Shown here piece by piece: positions 26,366 to 35,551 of a DNA stretch of 64,000 nt (positions within the stretch are counted from its first letter, which is position 1; each line of letters begins with the position of its first letter). The stretch spans positions 118,279-182,278 of the forward strand of contig NZ_JAEUAN010000013.1 in NCBI RefSeq assembly GCF_019511445.1, in the 5' to 3' direction. The translations under genes and the position numbers were made by a program. The notes under the pieces are model-generated. The model was not told the DNA's origin and made no database searches. It saw nothing but the letters and a program-made list of their open reading frames with translations. Origin of the DNA: Aliirhizobium wenxiniae (GTDB lineage Bacteria > Pseudomonadota > Alphaproteobacteria > Rhizobiales > Rhizobiaceae).

Positions 26366-27136
26366 TCAAAGCGTTTGAGTGGGATATTTTTGCATCGCAA
26401 TTGCCAGATCGCGGGCTGCGATATCGAGCATGCGCTGCGAACACTCCCGAGCCGCCTTGGCGTCGCGCATACGCAGAGCCTCTATCAGGGCGTGATGCAC
26501 ATCCAGTGCCTCGCCGCGCGCATCTACCGCCTCGTTGGAAGCATGCAGGGCAAATTCCAGTGCCGCACTGATGATGCTTGAAAGCTGCATAAAGACCTGA
26601 TTGTGGCTGGCTTTCAAAATGCCGGTGTGGAATGCAACATCGGCCTTTGTGAATTCTTCGACATCACCTTCGGCATCACGCATGGCCTGCCAAGCGGCCT
26701 CTATCGCGGCAATCTCCTGGACGCTGGCGCGCTGGGCCGCAAGTTCCGCCGCGAAGGGCTCGATTGCGCGGCGCGCATCCAGCACGCATTGCAGCAGATC
26801 CATTTCAACGATGCGCGGACCTATCCATTCGAGCATCTGCTGATCGAGAATATTCCAATCCTCTTTTTCGCATACCGATGTGCCGACACGCGAACGACCC
26901 CGGACGAGCCCCTTCGATTCCAGAATCTTCAAAGACTCCCGGATCACGGTGCGGCTGACGCCATAACGAATACAGAGTTCATTTTCTGTCGGTAGCAGTG
27001 ATCCGCTCGGGAACACATCGGTAAAAATGTCGCTCGCTATCGATCGCGTCACATTTTTCTGAACGCGCGGACGCTTTAATCCCGCCTCTACTGCAACAGC
27101 AGCTTTGCGTCCTTGTCGCTCATTCAACGTCTGCAC
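26366..27136 (-). CDS. GntR-family (FadR subfamily) regulator, DgoR-like
   Basis: This 256-residue protein has a winged helix at about 25-90 (SLLPTENELCIRYGVSRTVI, then RESLKILESKGLVRGRSRVG) and a C-terminal FCD domain (about 105-245) with acidic/His positions such as FTKADVAFHTGILKASHN. It lies upstream of dgoD on the same strand and divergent from the sugar ABC operon. A repressor relieved by galactonate or a related sugar acid is likely by analogy with DgoR (inference). Confidence 0.85.
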   Translation of the reverse strand: MQTLNERQGRKAAVAVEAGLKRPRVQKNVTRSIASDIFTDVFPSGSLLPTENELCIRYGVSRTVIRESLKILESKGLVRGRSRVGTSVCEKEDWNILDQQMLEWIGPRIVEMDLLQCVLDARRAIEPFAAELAAQRASVQEIAAIEAAWQAMRDAEGDVEEFTKADVAFHTGILKASHNQVFMQLSSIISAALEFALHASNEAVDARGEALDVHHALIEALRMRDAKAARECSQRMLDIAARDLAIAMQKYPTQTL

Positions 27137-27229
27137 TCCATTCCGATCACGTCAGCCCTGAATGGCTGCACTTGCATTCAAGGATAGCAATGCTTCCCAT
27201 GCGCATCAAAGTCATACACTGATATTTTA

Positions 27230-27264
27230 TTCATCATACAAATGCAATTGACCAATATGATGAA
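27230..27264. promoter_or_regulatory. candidate operator/promoter of the galactose/arabinose ABC operon
   Basis: TTCATCATA (27230-27238) and TATGATGAA (27256-27264) form a perfect 9-bp inverted repeat with a 17-bp spacer. A TTGACC hexamer (27248-27253) that could serve as a -35 lies inside it. It sits midway between the divergent DgoR-like gene and the araF start, the expected place for the regulator to bind. Confidence 0.5.
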
Positions 27265-27315
27265 AGACACTAATCCTTAAGCCACTGCGTCAGCAGACCA
27301 TTAGGGAGAGAGACA

Positions 27316-28299
27316 ATGGGCATTTTCAAAACAGCCATCCTGGCTGGCACGGTCGCCATGATCGCCGCCACGTCCTCATTCGCCGCCGACATAAAGATTG
27401 GCTTTGTCGTCAAGCAGGCAGAAGAGCCGTGGTTCCAGGACGAGTGGAAGTTCGCAGAAGTCGCTGCCAAGGAAAAAGGCTTCATGCTTGTTAAGATTGG
27501 CGCTGAAGACGGCGAGAAGGTTCAGTCGGCAATCGACAACCTTGGTGCGCAGGGCGCTCAGGGCTTCATCATCTGCACCCCGGACGTAAAGCTCGGCCCC
27601 GGCATTGTCGCCAAGGCTATGGCAAATGATCTGAAACTCATGACGGTTGACGACCGCCTTGTGAACGCTGACGGTAGCCCGATTGAAGACGTGCCTCACA
27701 TGGGCATTTCCGCCACAAAAATCGGCGAGGCCGTCGGCCAAGCTCTCGTGGACGAAGTGAAAAAGCGGGGCTGGAACATTGCCGATGTAGGTGTCATCCG
27801 CGTTTCTTACGACCAGTTGCCAACCGCAGTTGATCGTGTCGGCGGTGCAGTTTCCGTCTTGAAAGCCGCCGGTTTTGCTGATGCCAAGATCTTCGACGCG
27901 CCGCAGGCCAAGACAGATACGGAAGCAGCGCTCAATGCGGCTACCATCGTTCTCAACAAGAACGCGGGCGTAAAGCATTGGGTTGCCGTTGGCCTTAACG
28001 ACGAAGCCGTTCTGGGCGCTGTCCGCGCGACCGAAAGCGTCGGCATTGCAGCAGACAGCGTAATAGGCGTTGGTATCGGCGGCGCTGAATCGGCCATCAA
28101 CGAGTTCAAGAAGCCTTCCGCCACTGGTTTCTTCGGCACGGTCATCATCTCTCCGAAGCGCCACGGTTACGAAACCGCACTCAACATGTACGAGTGGGTC
28201 GCCAACGGCAAGGAACCGGAAAAGCTGATCCTGACCACGGGCCAGCTGGCCAAGCGTGACGACTACCAGACTGTCCGCAAGGAACTCGGCATCGAGTAA
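27316..28299 (+). CDS. araF: arabinose/galactose-type ABC solute-binding protein
   Basis: This 327-residue periplasmic protein has a signal peptide of about 23 residues (SSFA-AD). The mature part follows AraF closely: IGFVVKQAEEPWFQDEWKFA, GFIICTPDVKLG, MTVDDRLVN, KHWVAVGLNDEAVLG and the GATE-like RATESVG region. AraF proteins bind L-arabinose and D-galactose. A GGGAGAGA ribosome-binding site precedes the ATG. It is the first gene of an operon with araG, araH, an aldose epimerase and an SDR. Confidence 0.92.
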   Translation: MGIFKTAILAGTVAMIAATSSFAADIKIGFVVKQAEEPWFQDEWKFAEVAAKEKGFMLVKIGAEDGEKVQSAIDNLGAQGAQGFIICTPDVKLGPGIVAKAMANDLKLMTVDDRLVNADGSPIEDVPHMGISATKIGEAVGQALVDEVKKRGWNIADVGVIRVSYDQLPTAVDRVGGAVSVLKAAGFADAKIFDAPQAKTDTEAALNAATIVLNKNAGVKHWVAVGLNDEAVLGAVRATESVGIAADSVIGVGIGGAESAINEFKKPSATGFFGTVIISPKRHGYETALNMYEWVANGKEPEKLILTTGQLAKRDDYQTVRKELGIE

Positions 28300-28323
28300 T
28301 CTTCTCCATCCGAAGCTACGAAA

Positions 28324-28346
28324 CCGGCGACCTTCAAGGTCGCCGG
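28324..28346 (+). other. intercistronic hairpin between araF and araG
   Basis: CCGGCGACC-TTCAA-GGTCGCCGG forms a 9-bp GC-rich stem with a 5-base loop, 24 bp after the araF stop. Such hairpins after binding-protein genes usually stabilise the upstream message and attenuate downstream transcription, keeping binding protein in excess. No T-run follows. Confidence 0.55.
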
Positions 28347-28367
28347 ACCTTCTGCCGGAGCATATTC

Positions 28368-29900
28368 ATGCAAGACTTTCTCGAATTCAAAACGATATCG
28401 AAGGGCTATCCTGGCGTTCAGGCGCTGGCCGATATTTCATTCGGTGTCCGCAAAGGCGCCGTGCACGGCCTGATGGGCGAAAACGGTGCGGGCAAATCCA
28501 CGTTGATCCGGTTGCTATCCGGTGACCAGTCCGCAGACACGGGCGAGATCGTAATCGGCGGAACCGTACAGCATTACCGCTCTGTTCGGGACGCTTTCGA
28601 TGCCGGGGTTATCGTTATCCATCAGGAGCTTCAGCTCGTACCCGAATTGTCGGTCGCCGAAAATCTCTGGCTCGGCCGTTTTCCCGGCAAGGCCGGCGTG
28701 ATCGACCGGCGAAAGCTGCTCGATGTCGTTCGCCAGAAACTCGTGGAAATCGGTATTGACGTTGATCCGGCGGCCAAAGTGGCGACGCTCTCGCTGGGCG
28801 CACGACAGATGGTGGAGATCGCCAAGGCAATTATGGCGGATGCCCGCGTTATTGCGCTGGATGAGCCGACGTCCTCGCTCTCTTCACGCGAAAGCGAAAT
28901 TCTGTTTGCGCTGATCGACCGGCTGCGCGCGCAGGGCGTCGTCATTCTTTATGTTTCGCATCGCCTCGATGAAATTTTTCGCCTTTGCGACAGCATGACG
29001 GTGCTGCGTGATGGCAAGCTCGCCGCGCACCACCCTCAAATGACGGACATCACGCGCGACCAGATCATCTCCGAGATGGTTGGACGGGAAATCTCCAACA
29101 TCTGGGGATGGCGTGGCCGCGAGTTCGGACCCGAACGCCTTAAAGTCGAGCGCATATCCGGCGCAAAACTTGGTCATCCTGCCAGTTTTTCCGTTCGCCA
29201 AGGACAAATTCTCGGTTTTTTCGGTCTGGTCGGTGCCGGTCGCAGTGAACTGATGCGCCTGGTTTACGGTGCGGACAATCGAGCCCAAGGCTCTGTTCTC
29301 GTTGATGGAACTGCCGTCCGTGCGGATAGCCCGTCGCATTCGATCCGTTCCGGGATCGTGCTCTGCCCCGAGGACCGCAAGTTCGATGGGATCGTGCAGG
29401 GACGATCCATTGAGGAAAATATGACGCTTTCCTCACGCAGGCATTTTTCGCCTTTCGGCATCACACAGCCCAAGAAGGAAGCCGAGCTCGCCGAAACCTT
29501 CATTGCCAAGTTGAGAGTGCGCACACCATCGCGAAAGCAGGACATCATCAACCTTTCCGGTGGCAATCAGCAAAAGGTAATCCTCGGCCGGTGGCTGTCC
29601 GAACAGGGCGTAAAAGTCCTGATCATCGATGAGCCTACCCGCGGTATCGATGTTGGCGCCAAGTCGGAAATCTACGAAATTCTCTATGACCTGGCGGCTC
29701 AGGGCATGGCGATCGTTGTCCTTTCCAGCGAACTGCCTGAAGTGATGGGCATAACCGACCACATCATGGTGATGTGCCAAGGCCGCATCGTCGCCGATTT
29801 TGAGCGGGACGAGTTTGATGAACGCCGCATTTTGGCGGCCGCCCTGCCCGACATCACTTCCGTCAGCGAACTTCCAAGCGAACAGGTCCAGCAACAATGA
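28368..29900 (+). CDS. araG: sugar ABC transporter, double ATP-binding protein
   Basis: This 510-residue protein has two tandem nucleotide-binding domains. The first has Walker A GENGAGKST (37-45), signature LSLGARQMVEIAKA and Walker B VIALDEPTSSL. The second has the degenerate Walker A GLVGAGRSEL typical of the AraG/RbsA family, signature LSGGNQQKVILGRWL and Walker B VLIIDEPTRGID. It overlaps araH by 4 bp. It powers sugar import with AraH. Confidence 0.93.
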   Translation: MQDFLEFKTISKGYPGVQALADISFGVRKGAVHGLMGENGAGKSTLIRLLSGDQSADTGEIVIGGTVQHYRSVRDAFDAGVIVIHQELQLVPELSVAENLWLGRFPGKAGVIDRRKLLDVVRQKLVEIGIDVDPAAKVATLSLGARQMVEIAKAIMADARVIALDEPTSSLSSRESEILFALIDRLRAQGVVILYVSHRLDEIFRLCDSMTVLRDGKLAAHHPQMTDITRDQIISEMVGREISNIWGWRGREFGPERLKVERISGAKLGHPASFSVRQGQILGFFGLVGAGRSELMRLVYGADNRAQGSVLVDGTAVRADSPSHSIRSGIVLCPEDRKFDGIVQGRSIEENMTLSSRRHFSPFGITQPKKEAELAETFIAKLRVRTPSRKQDIINLSGGNQQKVILGRWLSEQGVKVLIIDEPTRGIDVGAKSEIYEILYDLAAQGMAIVVLSSELPEVMGITDHIMVMCQGRIVADFERDEFDERRILAAALPDITSVSELPSEQVQQQ

Positions 29901-30844
29901 CGTCTTTGAAAAAACTTCTCCTTGGTGAACAGGGCCTCGTCGTTCTTTTCGCCGTCGCTTTCTTCATCGTATCGCTCACGGTTCCGAACTTTCTGACCGA
30001 GCGCAACATGCTGGGCCTTTTGCAATCGGTCGTCACGATCGGCATCGTGGCCTGCACGATGATGTTCTGCCTTGCCTCGCGCGACTTCGACCTTTCCGTC
30101 GGCTCCACTGTCGCCTTTTCGGGCATGGTCGCTGTCATGGCATCGAATGCCACGGGCTCCATACCACTGGGCATTCTCGCCGCATTGGCTTGCGGCAGCG
30201 CCGTTGGCCTCGTCAATGGGCTCGTTATCGCGCGTTTCCGCATCAATGCGTTGATCACCACGCTCGCCACCATGCAGATCGTACGCGGCCTTGCGCTGAT
30301 CTCGTCGGATGGCCGCGCGGTGGGCATCAATGATCCCGGCTTCTATCAGCTGGCGCTATCGAGGTTCCTTGGCGTTCCAACGCCGATCTGGGTCATGTTG
30401 GTTGCATTTATTATCTTTGGCTTTCTTCTGAACCGCACCGTCTTCGGCAAGAACACGCTCGCCATCGGCGGCAATCCGGAAGCCTCCCGTCTGGCTGGCG
30501 TGAACGTCGTCAACATGCGCGTCTGGATTTTCATGTTGCAGGGTCTGGTTTGCGCCGTCGCGGGAATACTGCTCGCCTCGCGCATCACCTCAGGCCAGCC
30601 GAATGCGGCAACCGGGCTTGAACTGTCGGTGATTTCCGCCTGCGTTCTTGGTGGTGTTTCACTTGCCGGTGGCCGCGCCGCAATGAGCGGTGTCATCGTT
30701 GGCGTCCTTATTATGGGTATCGCCGAAAATGTCATGAATCTCCTCAATATTCAGGCATTTTACCAGTATGTCGTGCGCGGTCTGATCCTTCTGCTTGCAG
30801 TGCTGCTCGACAATCTCAGGTCTTCGGCAGCCGGGCGCCGATGA
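29897..30844 (+). CDS. araH: sugar ABC transporter permease
   Basis: This 315-residue inner-membrane permease of the branched/ribose-type class has about eight or more hydrophobic segments. It carries the family motif CLASRDFDLSVGSTVAFSGM near residues 56-75, and GGNPEASRLAGVNV in the cytoplasmic loop. It overlaps araG upstream and the epimerase gene downstream by 4 bp each. Confidence 0.92.
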   Translation: MTSLKKLLLGEQGLVVLFAVAFFIVSLTVPNFLTERNMLGLLQSVVTIGIVACTMMFCLASRDFDLSVGSTVAFSGMVAVMASNATGSIPLGILAALACGSAVGLVNGLVIARFRINALITTLATMQIVRGLALISSDGRAVGINDPGFYQLALSRFLGVPTPIWVMLVAFIIFGFLLNRTVFGKNTLAIGGNPEASRLAGVNVVNMRVWIFMLQGLVCAVAGILLASRITSGQPNAATGLELSVISACVLGGVSLAGGRAAMSGVIVGVLIMGIAENVMNLLNIQAFYQYVVRGLILLLAVLLDNLRSSAAGRR

Positions 30845-31710
30845 ACCTGCACGACACATATTGCCTGAAGGACGGCGATCTCGCCGTCCTGGTGTCGCGC
30901 CGCGGCGGATCCTTGCGCGGCCTCGACTTCGCCGGCAACTCAGTAATGATCCCGGCAGGCGGCCCTTTGGGCGATATGGCAAACTTTCCGCTGGTTCCGT
31001 TCGGCAACCGGATCGAATTCAACAGGTTTCAGCTCAACAACAGAACCTACGCGTTTCGGCCCAATAGCGCCGATCCGTTTTATCTGCATGGAGATGGCTG
31101 GCTGTGCGACTGGTCTCTGGTCGCCTTTGAAGGCACAAGTATCGAGCTTGCTCTGCAGCACCACCCCGATGAACTCAGCCCATATGATTACAGCGCATGG
31201 CAGCGCATATCCGTGGATGGCAATGCTGTCACGTTCGAGCTTTCGGTCACCAATGATGCCGAAGAAACAATGCCTTTCGGGCATGGCCAGCACCCGTTTT
31301 TTGTTCGAACGCCTGCCATGCGCATTACCGCATCCGTCAGGGAATATTGGTCGGAGCGGACGGGACATCTTCCCGGCCCGAAACTCCCAGCGCCTGACGA
31401 CCTCGATTTCCAGCAAGGCTCCGGTCTTCCAAGACGTTTCATCAACAATGCCTTTGGTGGCTGGGATGGAACGGCGCTGATTGCATGGCCTGAGCTAGAG
31501 ATTACTGCCGCCATTGACGCATCACCGGCGCATGACGTCTTGATGATATACGCTCCCACGGAGCGGGACGATTTTTTCTGCCTTGAGCCAATGACCCACC
31601 TTCCGAATGCACACCAAATGCAAGAGTTTGGTGGAATGACCCTTTTGGGCCACGCAGAAACACTTCATTCCCAAATGACAATTCAATTCCGGAGACAGGA
31701 CAATGGTTGA
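30841..31710 (+). CDS. aldose 1-epimerase family protein
   Basis: This 289-residue beta-sandwich mutarotase-like protein has the substrate-binding His in FYLHGDGW (about 80-87), a second His in MPFGHGQHPFF (about 144-154) and a Glu in CLEPMTHLPN (about 246-255). Mutarotases interconvert sugar anomers so that a dehydrogenase receives the right form. Its overlap with araH and with the downstream SDR gene supports a role in handling the imported aldose. Confidence 0.85.
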   Translation: MNLHDTYCLKDGDLAVLVSRRGGSLRGLDFAGNSVMIPAGGPLGDMANFPLVPFGNRIEFNRFQLNNRTYAFRPNSADPFYLHGDGWLCDWSLVAFEGTSIELALQHHPDELSPYDYSAWQRISVDGNAVTFELSVTNDAEETMPFGHGQHPFFVRTPAMRITASVREYWSERTGHLPGPKLPAPDDLDFQQGSGLPRRFINNAFGGWDGTALIAWPELEITAAIDASPAHDVLMIYAPTERDDFFCLEPMTHLPNAHQMQEFGGMTLLGHAETLHSQMTIQFRRQDNG

Positions 31711-32479
31711 ACGATTGCAGGGCAAGCGCATCATGATCACCGGCGCAGCCCAGGGCATCGGCCTTGCCATTGCCGAAGCCTGCGCGCGCGAAGGTGCAGC
31801 CCTGTTGCTGATCGACCGCGACAACGATTTGCTGCAAGACATCGCAACGCGGCTTCGCAACCACGGCGCGTCTCTTCTTCATCGTACTGCCGATATTACC
31901 GACCGCGATGCGATTACCGCAGCCGTCAACGAGGCGCGCCATGAGATCGGAGAGATCAACGCGCTCATCAACAATGCTGGCGTCAATGTATTCGCCGAAG
32001 CTCTAGCCTCGACGGATGAAGATTGGGACCGCTGCTTTGACATAAATCTGAAAGGTGCATGGAACTGCTGCCGAACCGTGCTGCCGGCCATGGTTGCTGC
32101 CAAAAACGGCGTAATCCTGAACATCGCGTCTACCCATGCTTTCACCATCATACGTCACACATTTCCCTACCCACTTGCAAAACATGCCCTGCTTGGCATG
32201 ACGAAATCACTGGGGCTGGAATATGCCGGTGAAGGCATTCGCGTGAACGCTCTGGCGCCCGGCTACGTTGCGACACAGAAAGTCCTCGATTACTGGAACT
32301 CGTTTCCCGATCCCGCGGCGGCTAAAGCGGAGACTATGAAATTGCATCCCGGCGGCCGGATCGCAGCACCGGAGGAAATCGCTATGGCGGCCGTATTCAT
32401 GATCTCCGATGAATGCACGTTCCTCAACGCAGCGTGCCTGACGGTCGATGGCGGCTTGAGCGTACAGCAGCATCCCTGA
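31703..32479 (+). CDS. short-chain dehydrogenase, probably an aldose 1-dehydrogenase
   Basis: This 258-residue classical SDR has cofactor loop GAAQGIG (14-20), NNAG (90-93), and catalytic Ser143, Tyr156 and Lys160 (YPLAK). It is the last gene of the araFGH-epimerase operon and overlaps it by 8 bp. With an aldose importer and mutarotase upstream and DgoD divergent, the simplest role is NAD(P)-dependent oxidation of galactose (or arabinose) to its lactone. This is context-based inference; xylitol- or rhamnose-type SDRs look similar. Confidence 0.8.
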   Translation: MVERLQGKRIMITGAAQGIGLAIAEACAREGAALLLIDRDNDLLQDIATRLRNHGASLLHRTADITDRDAITAAVNEARHEIGEINALINNAGVNVFAEALASTDEDWDRCFDINLKGAWNCCRTVLPAMVAAKNGVILNIASTHAFTIIRHTFPYPLAKHALLGMTKSLGLEYAGEGIRVNALAPGYVATQKVLDYWNSFPDPAAAKAETMKLHPGGRIAAPEEIAMAAVFMISDECTFLNAACLTVDGGLSVQQHP

Positions 32480-32839
32480 GTCCAACGCAAAAACAATGCG
32501 CCACTATATTGTAGCTTTTGATCCGTTCAGCGCAGCGATCGATGCCTGATGGCGTCCGAACAGAGCGTCGCCATCATGGCGGTTCTCGATCAATTCAGGC
32601 AGCAAATCGGCCTGAGCTATCCGCAGGAATAACGAAAACATTCTGCTGGAAGAGCATCGTGTCGAATGCATCGCTAGCCGGTTTTGTTGTCGAAAACGGA
32701 TTAGCCCCGTCGGACGTTGTGCTTCAGTGGTAAGATATTCTCACTGCGGTAACGATAAAGCAAATTCTATCGTTGCGCTGCCCTGTGCCGGTTGTAGACG
32801 TCAGCGCATATTCATTGGTTTTTTCTGGAAGGATCGCAT
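32480..32839. other. gene-free stretch with an inverted repeat before the dipeptide operon
   Basis: No convincing gene lies in these 360 bp. A 27-codon frame (32549-32632, ending SYPQE) resembles the tail of some protein but is not recognisable. AACGATA (32751-32757) and TATCGTT (32768-32774) form a perfect inverted repeat with a 10-base spacer, about 65 bp upstream of the next operon. It could be an operator. A TTTTTTCTGGAAGGAT run supplies the ribosome-binding site of the binding-protein gene. Confidence 0.4.
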
Positions 32840-34468
32840 ATGCCCCGCTGGACCCTGGCGCTATCGTTAGCCTCGGCAACTTTCTTGTCGGCTTTTGGAC
32901 CGGCTGCGGCAAATGAGCTGCGTTTCGCATCGCAGGGCGATCTCGTATCGCTCGATCCTTACGCAGTCGAAGAAGTCTTTACCTCCGGTTTCCTCGGAAA
33001 TGTCTATGAGGGACTGGTGCGCCGCGCACCGGACCTCACCATAGAGCCTGCCTTGGCGGAACGTTGGGAAAATGTGTCTCCCACGCAATGGCGTTTCCAT
33101 CTCAGAAAGGGCGTGACCTTCCATGATGGCAGCCCGTTTACCGCAGACGACGTCATCTTCTCGGCCGAACGTGTCCGCTCCGGTGCATCCGATTTCAAGA
33201 ACCGTCTTCCGGCCGGTATCGAAGTCGTCAAGGTCGATGATTTCACTGTCGATTTCGTCACCAAGGAACCCAATCCGATTTTGAATTTCACCTGGGCGAA
33301 CTGGTACATCATGTCCAAGTCCTGGGCCGAAGCAAACAAGGTTGCTCCGCCAACCAAGGGTGGCGACACCGAGAACTTTGCGACCCTTCATGAAAACGGC
33401 ACAGGCCCATACAAGGTCGACAAGCGCGAGCCGGGCATTCGCACGACGCTCGAAGCATTCCCGCAATGGTGGGGCAATGCCGACAAGAAGGGCAATGTCG
33501 ACAAGGTCACCTATACGCCGGTTCCTAACCCGGCGACGCGTGTGGCCGGCCTGCTTTCCGCCCAGCTCGACGTGGTTTTCCCTATTCCTGTACAGGACAT
33601 CAAGCGCCTTGAGGCCGCACCGAATGTCGGCGTTATCGCCGGCCCGGAAGTGCGTACCATGTATCTCTCCATGAACCAGTGGAAAGACATGCTGCCGGGC
33701 TCAGGCCTTGAAGGCGTCAACCCGCTGAAGGATCGGCGCGTGCGCGAGGCCATCTACCGCGCCATCGACATCAATGCCATCCGCGACCGGATCATGCGCG
33801 GTCAGGCAACGCCATCGGCTCTGATGGTAGCACCGGGCGTCAACGGCTTTACCGATACGATCAAACGCTATGAATACGATCCGGCAAAGGCAAAGGCATT
33901 GCTGGCGGAAGCCGGATATCCCGACGGTTTTTCCATGACCTATCAGTGCTCGAACGACATGTATGTCAACGACGAAGCGACCTGCCTGGCGATCTCCTCG
34001 ATGCTCGCGAAGGTCGGCGTGACCGCCAAACCGAACATTCAGCCGCGAGCAAAATATCTGGAATCGGTAACGGCTCCGAGCATGGATTTCGGCCTCGCCA
34101 TCCTCGGCACCACGCCCGCCAGCCTCGACAGCCATATTGCCCTGAACTCGCTGCACATGTGCCCACGCACTGCTGCCGATCGCCCGCTCTGGAACAAAGA
34201 TGACCTCAGCAAGATCGTCGCCGGAAAGTCGAATTTCGGCGGGTATTGCAATCCTGAAATCGACAAGCTGGCCGATGCCATCCTGAAAGAAACCGATACC
34301 GCCAAACGCAATGAGCTGATTACGCAGGCTTGGACCATCACTACCAATGATGTCGCCTATATTCCGCTGCATCAGACTTGGGCTGCATGGGGAATTGCCA
34401 AGAGCGCCAAGGTGGAGCGCCGCGCCGACAACGTTTTCGACTGGCGCCACGTGACGCTTGGCAAATAA
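32840..34468 (+). CDS. ABC peptide-type solute-binding protein (family 5)
   Basis: This 542-residue periplasmic protein has a signal peptide of about 24 residues (PAAA-NE). Family-5 features include SLDPYAVEEVFTSGFLGNVY, GLVRRAPDLTIEPALAERW, FHLRKGVTFHDGSPFTADDV and AEAGYPDGFSM. It binds an oligopeptide or similar compound for the three downstream genes. No regulator gene is adjacent. Confidence 0.92.
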   Translation: MPRWTLALSLASATFLSAFGPAAANELRFASQGDLVSLDPYAVEEVFTSGFLGNVYEGLVRRAPDLTIEPALAERWENVSPTQWRFHLRKGVTFHDGSPFTADDVIFSAERVRSGASDFKNRLPAGIEVVKVDDFTVDFVTKEPNPILNFTWANWYIMSKSWAEANKVAPPTKGGDTENFATLHENGTGPYKVDKREPGIRTTLEAFPQWWGNADKKGNVDKVTYTPVPNPATRVAGLLSAQLDVVFPIPVQDIKRLEAAPNVGVIAGPEVRTMYLSMNQWKDMLPGSGLEGVNPLKDRRVREAIYRAIDINAIRDRIMRGQATPSALMVAPGVNGFTDTIKRYEYDPAKAKALLAEAGYPDGFSMTYQCSNDMYVNDEATCLAISSMLAKVGVTAKPNIQPRAKYLESVTAPSMDFGLAILGTTPASLDSHIALNSLHMCPRTAADRPLWNKDDLSKIVAGKSNFGGYCNPEIDKLADAILKETDTAKRNELITQAWTITTNDVAYIPLHQTWAAWGIAKSAKVERRADNVFDWRHVTLGK

Positions 34469-34505
34469 GTTCTTCTTGGGGCAATCCGCTCTTCTGCTAT
34501 AGACC

Positions 34506-34541
34506 GCATATCGCAAAGTCTGACCGGGCTTTGCGATATGC
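34506..34541 (+). other. intercistronic hairpin after the binding-protein gene
   Basis: GCATATCGCAAAG (34506-34518) and CTTTGCGATATGC (34529-34541) pair perfectly over 13 bp with a 10-base loop, in the 100-bp gap between the binding-protein gene and the first permease. It is a likely transcript-protecting or attenuating element, in the same position as the hairpin after araF. Confidence 0.6.
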
Positions 34542-34568
34542 ATTTCGTTATAATTTCAGGCAGTGTTG

Positions 34569-35540
34569 ATGCTGTTTTATCTGTTACGACGTCTTTTCCA
34601 GTCCGCTATCGTGCTTGCAGTCGTCGCCTTCGGCTCCTTCATGATGTTTCGTTTCATGGGCGATCCGGTGGCTCAGCTCGTCAGCGAGGAAACCACGCTT
34701 GCAGACAGAGCGCTCATCCGCCAGAGCCTTGGCCTCGATGATCCGCTGATCGTCCAGTTCGGGCATTTTGCGGCGCGTGTCGTACAGGGGGAATTCGGGC
34801 TTTCCTATCAGATGGGCCAGCCGGTGATGCGGTTGATCGCCGAACGGCTGCCGGCAACGCTCGAACTCAGCTTTGTCGCCTTTTCGCTGGCGCTGCTGAT
34901 CGGCATTCCACTCGGCGTCTTTGCCGGTCTGAAGCCCAACAGCATCATAACCCGTGTCATCATGATCCTGTCACTGGCAGGCATTTCCATGCCGACCTTT
35001 TTTGTCGGCCTGTTGCTGATGGTCTATTTCGGTGTCGAACTTGCCATCCTGCCGACTTTTGGACGGGGTGAAACCGTCGATCTCGGTTTCTGGACGACCG
35101 GGTTTCTGACAAAATCCGGCTGGCTGTCGATCATTCTTCCCGCCGTCACCCTCGGGCTCTTCCAGCTGACATTCATCATGCGACTCGTGCGGGCCGAAAT
35201 GCTGGAAGTGATGCGGGCCGATTTCATCCGTTTTGCCCGAGCCCGCGGCCTGCCCGCCCGCCGCATCCATTTCCGCCATGCGCTCAAAAACACGCTGGTA
35301 CCCGTCATGACGATTGCCGGCCTGCAGTTCGGCTCGATCATCGCTTTCGGCATTATCACCGAAAGCGTGTTCCAGTGGCCGGGTATCGGGCTTCTGTTCC
35401 TACAGGCGATATCCGCTGTCGATATCCCGGTAGTCTCCACCTACCTGCTTCTTGTCGCGGTCATCTTCGTTGTGGTGAACCTGATCGTCGATATGCTCTA
35501 TTACATGGTCGATCCGCGCTTGCGCGTCGGCGCGAAGTGA
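34569..35540 (+). CDS. ABC transporter permease, DppB type
   Basis: This 323-residue permease starts at the ATG at 34569; a GTG two codons earlier is possible. It shows FYLLRRLFQSAIVLAVVAFG at the N-terminus, FRFMGDPV, the docking loop DFIRFARARGLPARRIHF (about 218-235) and the family end LIVDMLYYMVDPRLRVG. It is the membrane subunit of the peptide importer encoded at 32.8-38.2 kb. Confidence 0.9.
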   Translation: MLFYLLRRLFQSAIVLAVVAFGSFMMFRFMGDPVAQLVSEETTLADRALIRQSLGLDDPLIVQFGHFAARVVQGEFGLSYQMGQPVMRLIAERLPATLELSFVAFSLALLIGIPLGVFAGLKPNSIITRVIMILSLAGISMPTFFVGLLLMVYFGVELAILPTFGRGETVDLGFWTTGFLTKSGWLSIILPAVTLGLFQLTFIMRLVRAEMLEVMRADFIRFARARGLPARRIHFRHALKNTLVPVMTIAGLQFGSIIAFGIITESVFQWPGIGLLFLQAISAVDIPVVSTYLLLVAVIFVVVNLIVDMLYYMVDPRLRVGAK

Positions 35541-35551
35541 GGCGGCGCATC

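Noticed and set aside
32549..32632. A 27-codon frame between the sugar SDR and the dipeptide operon
   Set aside because: There is no ribosome-binding site, no similarity I can recognise, and it is too short to support as a gene.
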